From IMG/VR virus record IMGVR_UViG_3300008117_000647, positions 1-20,052 of that record: 20,052 nt of DNA. One strand, 5' to 3'. Positions 12,823-18,529 of this stretch are shown piece by piece; the stretch's first letter is position 1; each line of letters begins with the position of its first letter. The notes below the pieces were generated by a model. It was not told the origin of the DNA. It did not search any database and was given only the letters and a program-made list of their open reading frames with translations. The translations under genes and the position numbers were made by a program. The DNA comes from a virus.

Positions 12823-12995
12823 TTAAAAGTAAGAAAGAACTTATCAGGTATCTTGAAAACTACCATGAATCGAGATGTAGTGATCTTGCATCTGAAGGTA
12901 GAGAAAAAGATGCAATGTCCATCTACAGTGAAATTATTGTAGATGAAGAAGATCCAGATTCCTATTTGTTTATTTCCCTCCACAAAGTATTATGA
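12819..12995 (+). CDS. Small acidic helical hypothetical protein
   Basis: 58 residues, MIKSKKELIRYLENYHESRC, then a second helix SDLASEGREKDAMSIYSEII. Two helices of this type suggest a small hairpin, loosely like family C at 1424 and 15847, but the alignment is too weak to claim. It overlaps both neighbours by 4 bases. The role is unknown. Confidence 0.75.
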   Translation: MIKSKKELIRYLENYHESRCSDLASEGREKDAMSIYSEIIVDEEDPDSYLFISLHKVL

Positions 12996-13387
12996 AGTAC
13001 AAAGTTGATTGGACCTCTCCAACTCAGGGTGTTCGCTCTACTACAGTTGACGCACTGACTTTGAACACGGCTCGAGAACAAGTTGAGTCAATGTATAGGG
13101 ATCTTAAAGGATTCAAAGTAGTTTGCATTTCTCCTGTTTTCGAGAAAAAGGAATACGAAGAACCTGAGACTTACTCTACATCCAGTCAATCAGATAATCG
13201 TAGTTCTGATCCTGATGATTTTAATTTGAGTACGATTGTAGGAACTGCGGGCATTTGTATTGGTGCATTTATCGCACTTATTGGGTTGTTTAGTCTTCCT
13301 TCTGGTATCATCGCTCTAGTTATTGGTGGACTCATTGGCTGGGGTGGTATGCAACTCGGCTTCTGGATTAGTGACAGAGGTTGGTGA
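12992..13387 (+). CDS. Two-helix membrane protein with cytosolic N-terminal domain
   Basis: 131 residues. Residues 1-50 form a small alpha/beta domain (KVDWTSPTQGVRSTTVDALT, then VESMYRDLKGFKVVCISPVF). Residues 51-80 are a hydrophilic Ser/Asp/Glu linker. Residues 82-100 and 104-124 are two Gly-rich hydrophobic helices with a short Ser-Leu-Pro turn, so it is an integral membrane hairpin. The function is unknown. Its TGA shares an A with the metallopeptidase-like gene that follows. Confidence 0.82.
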   Translation: MKYKVDWTSPTQGVRSTTVDALTLNTAREQVESMYRDLKGFKVVCISPVFEKKEYEEPETYSTSSQSDNRSSDPDDFNLSTIVGTAGICIGAFIALIGLFSLPSGIIALVIGGLIGWGGMQLGFWISDRGW

Positions 13388-13767
13388 TGGATTACATTAC
13401 TCCAACGCATCAAGAAATTCTTGACGTATTAAATAGAGTCAACATTCAAATCATTGTTGACAACCATCCTATCTGTGATAGTAAACAGTATGATGGCTTT
13501 GTTATGAGTACCAAAGATTCTCGTAATAGTTCTGATCGCACACAATTCTTGTTGTGTGTTGAGGCCATGCAACAGAACTATACTGATTGGATTGGAGAAG
13601 TGAATCGCACATTAGCTCATGAAGCTCTTCATGTAGCACAACTATGTAAATCTAAAGATGGTTTATTTTATCCTCTTGGATTTAGGAATGATGTAGAAAA
13701 AGAAGCTTTTGCGGTTCAAGAACAACCGAGAGAAGTTCTTCGTATTCTCAAAAAGTATTGTCTTTGA
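13387..13767 (+). CDS. Putative HExxH zinc metallopeptidase-like protein
   Basis: 126 residues from ATG 13387. TLAHEALHVAQLC (76-88) contains the zincin motif HExxH (His78, Glu79, His82), followed about 20 residues later by DVEKEAFAVQ with Glu104 or Glu106 as a third metal ligand, an arrangement found in small gluzincins. The protein is short, close to a minimal catalytic domain, without signal peptide, so it would act in the host cytoplasm. Small phage proteins with HEALH are common and uncharacterised. Coupled to the membrane-protein gene before it. The stop is followed directly by a strong promoter. Confidence 0.78.
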   Translation: MDYITPTHQEILDVLNRVNIQIIVDNHPICDSKQYDGFVMSTKDSRNSSDRTQFLLCVEAMQQNYTDWIGEVNRTLAHEALHVAQLCKSKDGLFYPLGFRNDVEKEAFAVQEQPREVLRILKKYCL

Positions 13768-13770
13768 CCA

Positions 13771-13799
13771 TTGACAAATACGGACAAAACCCTTACACT
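13771..13799 (+). promoter_or_regulatory. Strong sigma70-type promoter for the gene at 13823
   Basis: TTGACA at 13771-13776, a 17-bp spacer and TACACT at 13794-13799, starting 4 bases after the stop of the metallopeptidase-like gene. Predicted start near 13806; the leader to ATG 13823 is about 17 bases. Confidence 0.78.
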
Positions 13800-13822
13800 A
13801 TAAAAGTAATTCACAACTTACA

Positions 13823-14068
13823 ATGACACAAAAATTTCTTTACATCGTTGATCATTATGTTCCCTTTCCCTCTAGTGAGTATGGTGGGCTTTGGAATGTA
13901 GTTGCTACCGACGATGATGAATGTTTTGAGATGATTGTTGCTGAAGATGATGGCAATTTCAATCAGCCATATTACAATAAACTTCGAGAAAACATTCTTA
14001 ATTCCCGTACTTTTGCTCTTGCAGAAGATGGTCTAGATTCTTGCGTTGTAGAAAGTTTTACGACATGA
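13823..14068 (+). CDS. Small acidic hypothetical protein
   Basis: 81 residues with a KFLYIVDHYVPF start and a DDDECFEMIVAEDD centre; it looks like a small alpha/beta protein of the kind often found in cyanophage accessory regions. It is first behind a strong promoter. TGA overlaps the next ATG. The role is unknown. Confidence 0.8.
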   Translation: MTQKFLYIVDHYVPFPSSEYGGLWNVVATDDDECFEMIVAEDDGNFNQPYYNKLRENILNSRTFALAEDGLDSCVVESFTT

Positions 14069-14241
14069 TAAACTTTACTGAGCACGAATGTGGCATCATC
14101 AATGATGCAGTAAGATTTTATCAAATGAACAAAAGTACAACAGGAAGTAAATTGTACTGGGATTGTGATTCTATTCTAAGAAAAGTTTTTCCATACAAAA
14201 AACTTGATGGTATAGAACCAGGATACAGATCAGATACATAA
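14065..14241 (+). CDS. Small hypothetical protein
   Basis: 58 residues from the ATGA overlap at 14065 (MINFTEHECGIINDAVRFYQ); an upstream in-frame TTG is unlikely. One long helix is followed by WDCDSILRKVFPY. No function recognised. About 23 bases separate it from the next gene. Confidence 0.72.
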   Translation: MINFTEHECGIINDAVRFYQMNKSTTGSKLYWDCDSILRKVFPYKKLDGIEPGYRSDT

Positions 14242-14264
14242 TTGTTGTTAGTTTTTGAGTTTCT

Positions 14265-14426
14265 ATGTTAGATCCTAGATTCCAAGATCCGGAAAGACAA
14301 AAAAGATTAAGACAACAAAAAAGTGATGCTCTTAAGGTCATTATGAGTGAGATGTTGGATAATCCATCCTCAAAGGAAAATCAACAATTAAAAGATGTAA
14401 TAGAGTTTCTGGATAAAGTAGAATAG
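14265..14426 (+). CDS. Small charged helical hypothetical protein
   Basis: 53 residues starting MLDPRFQDPERQKRLRQQKS, strongly charged and probably helical throughout, ending VIEFLDKVE. The charge pattern suggests a small nucleic-acid or protein binding helix hairpin. No function recognised. It is followed 4 bases later by the terminator-bearing cassette variant. Confidence 0.68.
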   Translation: MLDPRFQDPERQKRLRQQKSDALKVIMSEMLDNPSSKENQQLKDVIEFLDKVE

Positions 14427-14429
14427 TAT

Positions 14430-14490
14430 GTGACGCTTTGAGAACTGTCACAGGGGCTCTTTACAGAGCCCCTTTTTGCATGTATTGTGG
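14430..14490 (+). promoter_or_regulatory. Cassette variant with GTGAC block, terminator and embedded promoter
   Basis: GTGAC at 14430 and CTGTC 15 bases later, the same spacing as in the other cassettes. TTTACA (14460-14465) and TATTGT (14483-14488) are 17 bp apart, and TATTGT lies 53 bases after GTGAC against 52 in most copies. The -35 lies in the terminator loop, as in T4 PeSL elements. The predicted start is at about 14495, the ATG of the next gene, so its mRNA may be leaderless. Confidence 0.6.
14453..14477 (+). terminator. Rho-independent terminator
   Basis: Perfect 8-bp stem GGGGCTCT (14453-14460)/AGAGCCCC (14465-14472), loop TTAC, followed by TTTTT. This is the clearest intrinsic terminator of the window, ending the three-gene module from 13823. 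It overlaps the likely promoter of the following gene. Confidence 0.9.
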
Positions 14491-14494
14491 CTAC

Positions 14495-15439
14495 ATGAAG
14501 AACACTCACCTCGAACATCCCGAAGATTCTGTACTTCTCGGTAAGAAGGCTGTGCAGGATACTATCAACTATCTGCGTAACTGCAAAGGTGATTGTAGTG
14601 TGAAGTATGATGGTGCTCCTGCCATTGTGTTTGGGACGCATCCTGTCACTAATCAATTCTTTGTAGGGACGAAAAGTGTATTCAATAAGAAGAAAGTTAA
14701 GGTTAATTATACTCACGCTGACATCGAAAAGAATCACGGTAATAATTCCAAAGTTGCAGGAATACTTCACACTTGCCTTGAAGTATTGCCTAAGTTGGAG
14801 GGTGTTTACCAAGGTGATTTTATTGGGTTTGGTGGTACTAACCGATTCACCCCTAATACTATCACTTATACCTTCAATACCGATAGCGATTCTTTTCGTA
14901 ATTGTTCTGTGGTCTTTGCTGCTCATACACGGTATTCTGGAGATACGTCATGCGTTGAAGGTTCGGAGAACCCGCTCAACAAACTGAGTGCATCTTTTGA
15001 TGTTCCTGAGTATCTCAAACACAACTTTATGTCAACTTACTTTGTGAATGGTGATGCACAATTTACCTCCCGTCGTCGTAGGATTGATTACCTTCTTGGC
15101 CTTGCAAGTTTGGTTAGCAATTTTGTTAGATACCCTGAAGAAAAAGAAGTAGCAAATCTCAAAGTTGCGATCAATAAGTGCATCCGAGAGAATGTTCCTG
15201 TTGATTGTATTGACGGCAATCTTCTCCTGTTGTTCAACCTGTTGACCAAAGCCAAGGATTTGATTGTAGAAGGAATCACCGTCACTGGTGATCAAGTTGA
15301 TGCAGTGATTGATCTCGGTGTGGATTATGTTGCGTCTGGCCATGAAGGTTATGTTCACTCTAATGATTATGGGACTTTCAAGTTAGTCAACCGTCGTATG
15401 TTCTCTTACTTTAACTTCACCAAACCAAAAGGTTGGTAG
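14495..15439 (+). CDS. Putative covalent nucleotidyltransferase (RNA-ligase-like) phage protein
   Basis: 314 residues from ATG 14495 (MKNTHLEHPEDSVL), the usual beginning of this cyanophage family; ATG 14480 and a TTG at 14438 are excluded because they lie in or before the terminator. VKYDGAPAIVFG contains KxDG (Lys37-Gly40), the motif I lysine of DNA/RNA ligases and capping enzymes. VYQGDFIGFG (104-113) resembles motif III, HEGYVHS (283-289) resembles motif IV (EGxV), and TFKLVNR (294-300) resembles motif V. I infer an adenylyltransferase or RNA ligase relative, perhaps for nucleic-acid repair. The substrate is unknown. It is a single-gene module between two cassettes. Confidence 0.85.
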   Translation: MKNTHLEHPEDSVLLGKKAVQDTINYLRNCKGDCSVKYDGAPAIVFGTHPVTNQFFVGTKSVFNKKKVKVNYTHADIEKNHGNNSKVAGILHTCLEVLPKLEGVYQGDFIGFGGTNRFTPNTITYTFNTDSDSFRNCSVVFAAHTRYSGDTSCVEGSENPLNKLSASFDVPEYLKHNFMSTYFVNGDAQFTSRRRRIDYLLGLASLVSNFVRYPEEKEVANLKVAINKCIRENVPVDCIDGNLLLLFNLLTKAKDLIVEGITVTGDQVDAVIDLGVDYVASGHEGYVHSNDYGTFKLVNRRMFSYFNFTKPKGW

Positions 15440-15509
15440 GGACAGTTGCCTGGCTGTCCACCAGAGGCGCCAGGATCGTTCCTGGCATCGTATCTTAGCT
15501 ATGTTGAGA
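15439..15509 (+). promoter_or_regulatory. Intergenic hairpin-promoter cassette, copy 2
   Basis: Stem GACAG (15441-15445)/CTGTC (15454-15458) or CCTGGC (15449-15454)/GCCAGG (15469-15474); a further perfect hairpin GCCAGGA (15469-15475)/TCCTGGC (15480-15486) is unique to this copy. CGCCAG at 15468-15473, 17 bp, core TATCTTAGCTATGTTGAGA at 15491-15509. GAGAGG at the core end gives a ribosome binding site for ATG 15519. Confidence 0.72.
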
Positions 15510-15518
15510 GGTTCACCC

Positions 15519-15692
15519 ATGACTCGTCTTGAAATCCAACAGGCACTGTATGAGACTCGCAACAACTATCTCAAAGCAAAAGCTTCGGTAGAGTTCTATC
15601 GTAAGGAGATCATGTTCCTCAAGGAATGTGAAGCAAACCTGGACAAACCTGAAGGTTGGTTGTATCAAGAAATGTTCGGAGCTGAAGTATGA
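15519..15692 (+). CDS. Small coiled-coil hypothetical protein
   Basis: 57 residues from ATG-ACT-CGT; GAGAGG 7-8 bases upstream decides this start over an ATG inside the cassette core (15501). Residues 4-42 look like a continuous charged helix (EIQQALYETRNNYLKAKASV). No function recognised. ATGA overlap with the next gene. Confidence 0.78.
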   Translation: MTRLEIQQALYETRNNYLKAKASVEFYRKEIMFLKECEANLDKPEGWLYQEMFGAEV

Positions 15693-15844
15693 AGGTTGAA
15701 CTCACCGACTATCAGATCAATTTGATTCTTTATTGTCTTGAACAACAAACTTATGAGTTTAGTTGGGACGAAAAGAATGACTACACTGGTATCCTAAGGG
15801 CTATTGAGTCTGCTGCTAACTTTGAGTACGATTTCGGGTATTAA
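15689..15844 (+). CDS. Small acidic hypothetical protein
   Basis: 51 residues, MKVELTDYQINLILYCLEQQ, then an acidic, aromatic end (ANFEYDFGY). The N-terminal segment looks like one strand and one helix, a layout common in small phage proteins. It is followed two bases later by the next ATG. The role is unknown. Confidence 0.75.
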   Translation: MKVELTDYQINLILYCLEQQTYEFSWDEKNDYTGILRAIESAANFEYDFGY

Positions 15845-15846
15845 AG

Positions 15847-15996
15847 ATGACTAACTTTATGACTTGGGATAAGTTGAAAAAGCAGATGACGATTGAAGCT
15901 GTTGAATACTACATCTATCGGATGAAGGAAGACAACTGCAATCAAGCTGCGATTGATGTCTACACAAAGTTTTTGGAGGAACTTGAATCGGAATGA
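15847..15996 (+). CDS. Small helical hypothetical protein (paralog family C)
   Basis: 49 residues. TIEAVEYYIYRMKED and YTKFLEELESE match the gene at 1424 (LIDAVEHYIYTIKD, YQELLKELEEEE) in order and spacing. It is the second member of this family, in a different module 14 kb away, which supports exchange or duplication of single small genes. Four-base overlap with the following gene. Confidence 0.78.
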   Translation: MTNFMTWDKLKKQMTIEAVEYYIYRMKEDNCNQAAIDVYTKFLEELESE

Positions 15997-16178
15997 CCTA
16001 CACAATTTCAAAAGAAATTAGAATCCACAATGATCAAGATGGTTGGGAGTATGTATTTACAACCGATGATTATGGAACTGTAAATGTGCAAGATAGTAAT
16101 GGTCCTACATTTCAAACCATTCACATTCCTAGGGATTGTATTCAACACTTCATTGATGCTTTGGAAGAACTGAAATGA
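15993..16178 (+). CDS. Small beta-rich hypothetical protein
   Basis: 61 residues. Alternating strands (KEIRIHNDQDGWEYVFTTDD, GTVNVQ) precede a C-terminal helix (CIQHFIDALEELK). Both ends overlap neighbours by 4 bases. The role is unknown. Confidence 0.78.
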   Translation: MTYTISKEIRIHNDQDGWEYVFTTDDYGTVNVQDSNGPTFQTIHIPRDCIQHFIDALEELK

Positions 16179-16549
16179 ACTATCAATGTCCTCGTTGTCA
16201 AGAACGTGTAAAAGATTGGGAAGGTGATGATCCCAAATGTGGTTTTGATGAGAATGGCAACTTTCTAGAAAATAACTGGAATTGTGCTACTCTCAATGCT
16301 CTGCGTGAGAGAGCAGAAGAGAACACAGTGTGGAGTAACAATCAACAAAATGTTTCTGTCATTCAAACATATGATGTAGGACATGCTATCCTCTCTTGGT
16401 ATAAGTGGAGAGGTCAAACTGATGACTTCCGTGATGGTTACTTTGATCGTGGAACTCTAACGTATGCCCAACAGATTCTAGGTGATAGAGAACCTGACAA
16501 TGGTTTTGATGGTTGGGAAGATTCTATTTTTGATGAGGATGAAGAATGA
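16175..16549 (+). CDS. Conserved phage protein with N-terminal zinc-ribbon-like Cys cluster
   Basis: 124 residues. CPRC (Cys5, Cys8), KCGF (Cys22) and NWNCATLNALRERA (Cys37) give four Cys that could hold one zinc. The segment CPRC...DWEGDDP...NWNCATLN is one I know from unnamed small proteins in cyanophages and other phages. The rest is aromatic and acidic (DDFRDGYFDRGTLTYAQQIL) and ends in EDSIFDEDEE. Nucleic-acid or protein binding is plausible for a zinc ribbon; there is no experimental role known to me. Confidence 0.82.
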   Translation: MNYQCPRCQERVKDWEGDDPKCGFDENGNFLENNWNCATLNALRERAEENTVWSNNQQNVSVIQTYDVGHAILSWYKWRGQTDDFRDGYFDRGTLTYAQQILGDREPDNGFDGWEDSIFDEDEE

Positions 16550-16809
16550 CTAACTCAAATCTCTCTAAGATCCGTCCCAAACTGAGGACAACTGGGCGTG
16601 TTTCTGGTAACTTTGGACGAAACAAAGTTGTTAGTGGATCTCCCATAAATGATCTAGGTATTACTAAAGTTGAAGTCGTCAAGTGTGCGACACAAGATGA
16701 ATATCTTGCACGACTTTGGTACGCATTTGATAACACTGACGATGATAAACTTCGTCTTTTCCTACATCAAGAAATCCGCAAAATCCACATTCAACGAGGT
16801 ACATGGTGA
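16546..16809 (+). CDS. Small basic hypothetical protein
   Basis: 87 residues. The N-terminus is basic and Gly/Ser-rich (SKIRPKLRTTGRVSGNFGRN) and probably flexible; the C-terminal half is helical (EYLARLWYAFDNTDDDKLRL). The basic tail could contact nucleic acid. It has an ATGA overlap at its start, and its stop is shared with the next start (TGATG). The role is unknown. Confidence 0.78.
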   Translation: MTNSNLSKIRPKLRTTGRVSGNFGRNKVVSGSPINDLGITKVEVVKCATQDEYLARLWYAFDNTDDDKLRLFLHQEIRKIHIQRGTW

Positions 16810-17024
16810 TGAGAAAAAAGTACAACTTCAATAACATGTCTCTTGCAGAGCTTCTGGGAATCTTTGTAGGTATCCTTGCAATCGTGTTTCTCTTTCTCAG
16901 TTTTGAAGCTTGGTTGCTTGGACTGATTCTATCTTGGTTTGCAGTTCAACTCACCTTCTGGCAATGTTTCGCTATTGTCTTTCTCATTCAGGCCATTTTG
17001 GGCTCTGCAAAGAGCAATAACTGA
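16809..17024 (+). CDS. Small two-helix membrane protein
   Basis: 71 residues from ATG 16809, with AGGT about 9 bases upstream and TGATG overlap; an ATG at 16803 is possible but sits too close to that site. After a basic N-terminus (RKKYNFNN) come two hydrophobic helices, about residues 14-34 and 38-62. A short inner-membrane hairpin protein; size and shape would suit a holin or an envelope modifier, but nothing specific supports either. It is the last gene before cassette copy 3. Confidence 0.78.
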   Translation: MRKKYNFNNMSLAELLGIFVGILAIVFLFLSFEAWLLGLILSWFAVQLTFWQCFAIVFLIQAILGSAKSNN

Positions 17025-17030
17025 CCTAGT

Positions 17031-17100
17031 GTGACGGTTGGCGGACTGGACACCAAACCCGCCAACCGCAGCCAGATCCTGTATCTTGGCCATGTTGAGA
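17031..17100 (+). promoter_or_regulatory. Intergenic hairpin-promoter cassette, copy 3
   Basis: The longest stem of the set: CGGTTGGCGG (17035-17044)/CCGCCAACCG (17059-17068), 10 bp perfect. CGCCAA (17060-17065), 16 bp, then the core TATCTTGGCCATGTTGAGA (17082-17100) with one change (TTGGCC for TTAGCC). The hairpin should act as terminator for the membrane protein gene, though no T-run follows. Confidence 0.72.
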
Positions 17101-17101
17101 G

Positions 17102-17272
17102 ATGAATCAAATGCGAATCGACATCCGTTGTCCTGCTGCTCCCTGGGAGAATCACACCACTGATCTAGACAGAGCATACGACATCGCATACAATTTGAGT
17201 GAAGAATACCAGTGTGATGTTGACCTCTACTACAACACCACTGGCACACTTTACACCACTGTTTCTGCCTGA
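17102..17272 (+). CDS. Small acidic hypothetical protein
   Basis: 56 residues (MNQMRIDIRCPAAPWENHTT); a start at the internal ATG 17111 is equally possible. Helix with DRAYDIAYNLSEEY, then strand-rich DVDLYYNTTGTLYTTVSA. It probably folds as strand-helix-strand, the common layout of tiny phage proteins. The role is unknown. Confidence 0.72.
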   Translation: MNQMRIDIRCPAAPWENHTTDLDRAYDIAYNLSEEYQCDVDLYYNTTGTLYTTVSA

Positions 17273-17275
17273 ACA

Positions 17276-17440
17276 ATGTCAGTATCTATTCTGCGTCCTG
17301 AACAACAATTCCTGTTCACACATGAACAGATGGGCTTAATTTATGATCTCTTGAGTGCATATTTGGGAGAGACAAATCATCCTGATGAAGTTGCTCTCAC
17401 TCAGGAAACTCTAGATGTTATCACCATTCAATCCGTATGA
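17276..17440 (+). CDS. Small hypothetical protein
   Basis: 54 residues, MSVSILRPEQQFLFTHEQMG, then helical YDLLSAYLGETNHPDEVALT. It starts 3 bases after the previous stop and ends in an ATGA overlap. No function recognised. Confidence 0.72.
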   Translation: MSVSILRPEQQFLFTHEQMGLIYDLLSAYLGETNHPDEVALTQETLDVITIQSV

Positions 17441-17601
17441 TCTATAAAGTATTGATTGAGTTCACAGACAACAACTTTGAAGAAAAAATTATAGCATCTA
17501 ATGCCTCAGCGGGAACTTTATGCGACAAGATTTTATGTCAAGATCGCATAGGTAAAATCCGATCTGTAGAAGCAAATCCACTTAAATCTTTAGGAGAATA
17601 A
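17437..17601 (+). CDS. Small beta-alpha-beta hypothetical protein (paralog of the gene at 5606)
   Basis: 54 residues beginning MIYKVLIEFTDNNFEEKIIA, matching the layout of the gene at 5606 (MIYVVELYVGGTVFKEEVIA). TAGGAGAATAATT between its end and the next ATG contains a good ribosome binding site (GGAG) for that gene. As at 5606, a gene for a single membrane helix follows. The role is unknown. Confidence 0.75.
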   Translation: MIYKVLIEFTDNNFEEKIIASNASAGTLCDKILCQDRIGKIRSVEANPLKSLGE

Positions 17602-17603
17602 TT

Positions 17604-17741
17604 ATGTTCACATCCTTGACTATATTTGTTGCATGGTTTGCCTTTGGTTACTGTATTGCTGACATTATCACGAATTGGCGTAGTCAAAAACAAATTGATG
17701 AGCTCGTCAAAGAGATTGTAAAAGAAGGCGATAAACAATGA
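17604..17741 (+). CDS. Tiny single-span membrane protein
   Basis: 45 residues: a hydrophobic helix at residues 3-22 (TSLTIFVAWFAFGYCIADII) followed by a charged helix NWRSQKQIDELVKEIVKEGD. It probably sits in the inner membrane with a cytoplasmic helical tail. TAGGAG upstream supports the start. ATGA overlap with the RlpA-like gene suggests they are made together and may work at the cell envelope. Confidence 0.75.
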   Translation: MFTSLTIFVAWFAFGYCIADIITNWRSQKQIDELVKEIVKEGDKQ

Positions 17742-18043
17742 TCCTCGCTGGATTGATGTGTGGAATCGCAACATTTTATGGTGTTGGTGATGGATTCCAC
17801 GGCCAAACAACTGCAAGCGGAAAATCATTCAATGCCTATGGTCTGACTGCTGCTCATCCATACTTGAGAATGGGCAGCAAATTACGCATCACAAATCAGG
17901 ATAACATGAAACAAGTTATCGTGACTGTGAATGATCGTGGACCGTACAGCCATGCGGATATTGATCTTTCGTATGGGGCTTTTAGGAGAATTGCTTCACC
18001 TTCACAAGGTAACGCAGTTGTATGTTTTAGGGTGATCGGTTAG
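17738..18043 (+). CDS. RlpA-like double-psi beta-barrel protein
   Basis: 101 residues, just the RlpA/DPBB domain: GIATFYG (9-15), TASGKSFN (25-32), LTAAHPYLRMGS (36-47), ITNQDN (51-56), VTVNDRGPYSHADIDLS (62-78). RlpA of Pseudomonas cuts peptidoglycan glycan strands; an acidic residue at the TASGE position, a His and the Asp of NDRGP are important there. Here that Glu is Lys29, while His40 and Asp66 remain, so it may bind or loosen rather than cut. There is no signal peptide and no SPOR domain, so access to the wall would need lysis-time release or a partner such as the membrane protein before it. A role in host wall remodelling is the best guess. Confidence 0.85.
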   Translation: MILAGLMCGIATFYGVGDGFHGQTTASGKSFNAYGLTAAHPYLRMGSKLRITNQDNMKQVIVTVNDRGPYSHADIDLSYGAFRRIASPSQGNAVVCFRVIG

Positions 18044-18303
18044 TTACAACAATTCATTTTTGATGAATCTGATTGCAGGGGATGACCTAATCCCCTACTG
18101 GGGTAAAATTGCAGAAAAATCATTGTTTGCTCAAACTCAGATCCCTTGCCACGACAGGGATCTCAAAGAGAGATCGGTGCGACGCTTTGAGGGTTGGACA
18201 GATCAGAGGCAAACCGAGCCAGAGTGTGACAATCCCCAAACCGCACACCAATTCAACCAAAGGTGATGTATCTTAGCTATGTTGAGACAAACACACAAAC
18301 CTC
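18044..18303 (+). other. Structured intergenic region without a convincing gene
   Basis: 260 bases. GGGGAT (18078-18083)/ATCCCC (18090-18095) forms one hairpin, and CCCC (18092-18095)/GGGG (18100-18103) an alternative one sharing the same bases. AGATCCCT (18139-18146)/AGGGATCT (18156-18163) is a perfect 8-bp stem. The region ends in cassette copy 4. An open frame of 68 codons from TTG lacks a ribosome binding site and is not credible. The region may hold a terminator or a small RNA. Confidence 0.5.
18226..18287 (+). promoter_or_regulatory. Intergenic cassette, copy 4 (shortened, no hairpin)
   Basis: GTGAC at 18226, but only 43 bases before TATCTT rather than 52; no clear stem. CACCAA at 18246-18251, 17 bp, then the intact core TATCTTAGCTATGTTGAGA at 18269-18287. 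The core is conserved while the hairpin is lost, which separates the two functions. ATG 18304 follows 16 bases later. Confidence 0.65.
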
Positions 18304-18525
18304 ATGACTTTCGTTGACGCACTGATTGCATCGGGTTATGTATTCGATGATGAGAATTATGATGGTTGTTATGTAAAACAAGATTCCGAAGGTTTCATTC
18401 ATCTTTACCAGGAAAATGTGGATGATGATACTGACACTCTCTGGAATTATGTCAAAATGACTGAGGATTTTGATGTGATTCATGAGGTTACTTTTGATCC
18501 CAATGTTGATACTATTGTTGAGTGA
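18304..18525 (+). CDS. Small acidic hypothetical protein (paralog family D)
   Basis: 73 residues, MTFVDALIASGYVFDDENYD; the block LYQENVDDDTDTLWNYVKMT and the following EDFDVIHEV match the gene at 12075. It is very acidic and probably a small alpha/beta protein. The role is unknown. Confidence 0.78.
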   Translation: MTFVDALIASGYVFDDENYDGCYVKQDSEGFIHLYQENVDDDTDTLWNYVKMTEDFDVIHEVTFDPNVDTIVE

Positions 18526-18529
18526 ATCA

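Noticed and set aside
14438-14494. N-terminal extension of the nucleotidyltransferase-like gene from TTG 14438 or ATG 14480
   Set aside because: These starts lie within or before a perfect terminator and promoter; the family-like beginning MKNTHLEHPED is at 14495.
18060-18266. 68-codon open frame in the gap before cassette copy 4
   Set aside because: TTG start, no ribosome binding site, runs through strong hairpins into the cassette, and its composition is unlike the neighbouring genes.
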